A stretch of DNA of 64,000 bases from assembly GCA_000383115.1 (NCBI GenBank), contig KB910577.1:20545-84544 (forward strand). Direction: 5' to 3'. The notes beneath the pieces are model-generated. The model ran no database searches and was not told where the DNA came from. It saw nothing but the letters and a program-made list of their open reading frames with translations. Numbering within the stretch: the first letter of the stretch is position 1; each line of letters starts with the position of its first letter. This document shows, piece after piece, positions 62,587-64,000 of the stretch. Position numbers and translations under genes: made by a program. Source of the DNA: an alpha proteobacterium SCGC AAA015-N04 (GTDB lineage: Bacteria > Pseudomonadota > Alphaproteobacteria > Puniceispirillales > Marisalimonadaceae).

Positions 62587-63285
62587 ATGATTAAATTTTA
62601 TTATAATACAAGTCCAAATCCAATGAAAATAGCTTTGTGTTTGGAGGAAATGAATCTGCCATATGAAGCAATTCCAATAGATACTAGAAAAGGTGACCAA
62701 CATTCAGATTCTTTCAAAGCAATTAATCCAAATGCTAAAGCGCCAGCAATTGAAGATGATGGAAATATTATTTTTGACAGTAATGCTATATTACTATATT
62801 TAGCAGAAAAATCTGGAAAATTTATAACTGAAAATACTGCTAAAAATAGAGCTGATCTTTTATCTTGGTTAATGTTTATTGCTACAGGTATAGGTCCTTA
62901 TTCAGGTCAATCAGTTCATTTTCAACACATGGCACCACAAAAACTAGACTATGCAATCAATAGATATCTTTTTGAAGCTGAAAGACATTATAATATATTA
63001 GATGATCGTTTATCTCAGAATCAGTATATGTTAGGCGAAACCTACACTATAGTTGATATGTGTGTGTGGGGTTGGGCACGTATGTTACCTAAGGTGATAG
63101 GTGAAGGTGAGTTAGAAAATAGAACACATTTAGATAGATTAATTACAGAAATTAACAACAGACCTGCAGCAAAGAATGCGCTTGATATTCCAAACAAAAA
63201 TAATCATAACTTCAAAGTAGAAATAGATGAAGAAGCAAGTAAGTATTTATTCCCTTCAAATGAAAGATTAAAAACTACATCTTAG
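62587..63285 (+). CDS. Glutathione S-transferase (YfcG/Ure2p-like)
   Basis: A 232-residue GST. The N-terminal thioredoxin-like domain has FYYNTSPNPMKIALCLEEMNLPYE and NPNAKAPAIEDDGNIIFDSNAILLYLAEK with the cis-Pro and the Glu/Asp-Ser glutathione-binding motif; the C-terminal helical domain has LGETYTIVDMCVWGWARML. The NP segment near the start, in place of a catalytic Ser/Cys, resembles nu-class YfcG-type disulfide reductases. It follows the sugar dehydrogenase by 55 bp on the same strand; no functional link is evident. Confidence 0.88.
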   Translation: MIKFYYNTSPNPMKIALCLEEMNLPYEAIPIDTRKGDQHSDSFKAINPNAKAPAIEDDGNIIFDSNAILLYLAEKSGKFITENTAKNRADLLSWLMFIATGIGPYSGQSVHFQHMAPQKLDYAINRYLFEAERHYNILDDRLSQNQYMLGETYTIVDMCVWGWARMLPKVIGEGELENRTHLDRLITEINNRPAAKNALDIPNKNNHNFKVEIDEEASKYLFPSNERLKTTS

Positions 63286-63525
63286 ATATATTTAATTTTA
63301 GGATTTGGGGAATAATGATTTTATATTTGATTTCGCATTTTAAATTTATTGAAAATTAGTTTAATCTTCCGTAATTTTTCTAAATTAATTAAAGTTTTGT
63401 TTTAATAAAATAATTAAAATTTAATATTTGGTATGCTTTTTGAAACATCAATAGGATAATTAAAAATTTGTATAATTAAAATAGTTATTTAAAATTTGAT
63501 ATTGCTAAAAACCTAGAGAAAGCTA

Positions 63526-64000
63526 ATGCAAGATTGGGATACAAGAATAAAAAAACTTAAATCTGATATACAAATTGCTAGAGAAAAATATGTAACTCCG
63601 TTTATAAAAGCTCAGCCAAAAACAAGTATCTCAGAACAAAACTTATCTCAAAATAATAGTGAATCTGTTAATACGTTGCAAAACAAAGCAGAATATTCAG
63701 AGAAAATATACGAAAACAAAAATCCTTCAACTTCCTTAGATCTTATGAAAAATATCAACAACTCAGAAGTAGAGGCAAATATCGGTTTAACTGAAGAAAT
63801 TACTAATAAAATTGACAATGCTCTAGATAATTCAGATTCATTAAATTCTAAAGATAATAATGCAACTCAAGCATCTCCGACAGTCAATGTAGAAGAAGCT
63901 GTTGCGTCAGCAGAAGAAGCACCAACTGTAGATGTAGAAGAAGCTGTTGTGTCAGCAGAAGAAGCACCAACTGTAGATGTAGAAGAAGCTGTTGTGTCAG
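63526..64000 (+). CDS. Acidic repeat-containing protein, N-terminal part (cut by window edge)
   Basis: An open frame from ATG 63526 to the window end (158 codons), with a weak GAGAAAG ribosome site. I do not recognise it. It starts MQDWDTRIKKLKSDIQIARE, then a long Ser/Asn/Glu/Gln-rich disordered region, and from about codon 122 a perfect 15-residue repeat (VEEAVVSAEEAPTVD). No signal peptide or membrane helix is seen so far. The 240-bp gap before it holds AT-rich sequence with several TATAAT-like boxes and nothing else recognisable. Confidence 0.7.
   Translation, partial: MQDWDTRIKKLKSDIQIAREKYVTPFIKAQPKTSISEQNLSQNNSESVNTLQNKAEYSEKIYENKNPSTSLDLMKNINNSEVEANIGLTEEITNKIDNALDNSDSLNSKDNNATQASPTVNVEEAVASAEEAPTVDVEEAVVSAEEAPTVDVEEAVVS
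63889..64000 (+). repeat. 45-bp tandem repeats in the last gene
   Basis: Two full copies (63889-63933, 63934-63978) and the start of a third (63979 on), identical except for one base (GCG versus GTG codon). The unit is exactly 15 codons, so copy changes keep frame. The array continues past the window, so its length is unknown. Confidence 0.92.

Noticed and set aside
63286..63525. Possible RNA gene or promoter in the gap before the last gene
   Set aside because: No tRNA cloverleaf, terminator hairpin or well-spaced -35/-10 pair is visible; only AT-rich sequence.
1..64000. Genomic island or prophage
   Set aside because: No integrase, transposase, phage gene, tRNA attachment site or clear shift in base composition was seen.

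Overview
This is 64 kb of a very AT-rich alphaproteobacterial chromosome, probably from a streamlined marine lineage. Evidence for Alphaproteobacteria: the gene order rplI-rpsR-rpsF | fabD-fabG-acpP-fabF-mltG-gmk | rsmA-pdxA-surA-lptG-lptF | pepA-ndk | purM-DUF2066-permease-hda-rnd-eipB | rpmG-rnr-topA-plsY-pyrC'-pyrB-ruvX | gatCAB, plus a HdaA-type DnaA homologue, an EipB (DUF1849) envelope protein, a DUF1127 protein, a 42-residue aa3-oxidase subunit IV and a DivK-like receiver. Evidence for streamlining: spacers are tiny, many genes overlap by 4 bp, and several genes that usually sit in these syntenic blocks (yicC, lptD, holC, ppk/ppx, dprA) are absent from their expected places. I cannot name the genus from sequence alone.

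Region 1 (1-31.7 kb) is housekeeping: ribosomal proteins with a structured rpsF leader, fatty-acid synthesis, lipopolysaccharide export and outer-membrane maturation, nucleotide synthesis, DNA topology, RNA decay and the Glu-tRNA(Gln) amidotransferase. One gene here, the AI-2E family permease, is split by a frameshift at an eight-T run.

Region 2 (31.7-45.5 kb) is accessory metabolism: an EamA exporter, an aldo/keto reductase, a ketopantoate-reductase-like enzyme, an aspartate-dehydrogenase-like enzyme, a gamma-glutamyltransferase-family hydrolase, a complete tripartite tricarboxylate transporter (tctC-stem-loop-tctB-tctA) and a cupin. A DUF1127 gene follows; its 3' untranslated region has two hairpins, each showing CCUCCCC in the loop, and then a strong terminator. 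This layout resembles the CcsR/'cuckoo' anti-Shine-Dalgarno sRNAs. Next is a TPP-riboswitch-controlled operon, thiM-thiE-SDR-MFS.

Region 3 (45.5-58.8 kb) is signalling. A cyclase/alpha-beta-hydrolase fusion is followed by an acyl-CoA dehydrogenase and an ADP-forming acyl-CoA ligase. Then comes a compact cyclic-nucleotide module: metallo-beta-lactamase-fold hydrolase, stand-alone cNMP-binding protein, a giant histidine kinase with eleven tandem PAS-like repeats, a double receiver (probably originally fused to the kinase and now out of frame), a DivK-like receiver and a receiver-class III cyclase. The likely logic is sensing, phosphorelay, cyclic nucleotide synthesis, binding and perhaps breakdown. 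The receiver-cyclase has both metal aspartates but lacks the usual transition-state arginine.

Region 4 (58.8-64 kb) holds a phytanoyl-CoA-dioxygenase-like enzyme, an RraA-family protein, glucokinase, a secreted PQQ-type sugar dehydrogenase, a glutathione transferase and, running off the end, an acidic protein with 45-bp tandem repeats. I saw no tRNA, rRNA, insertion sequence, CRISPR array or replication origin.
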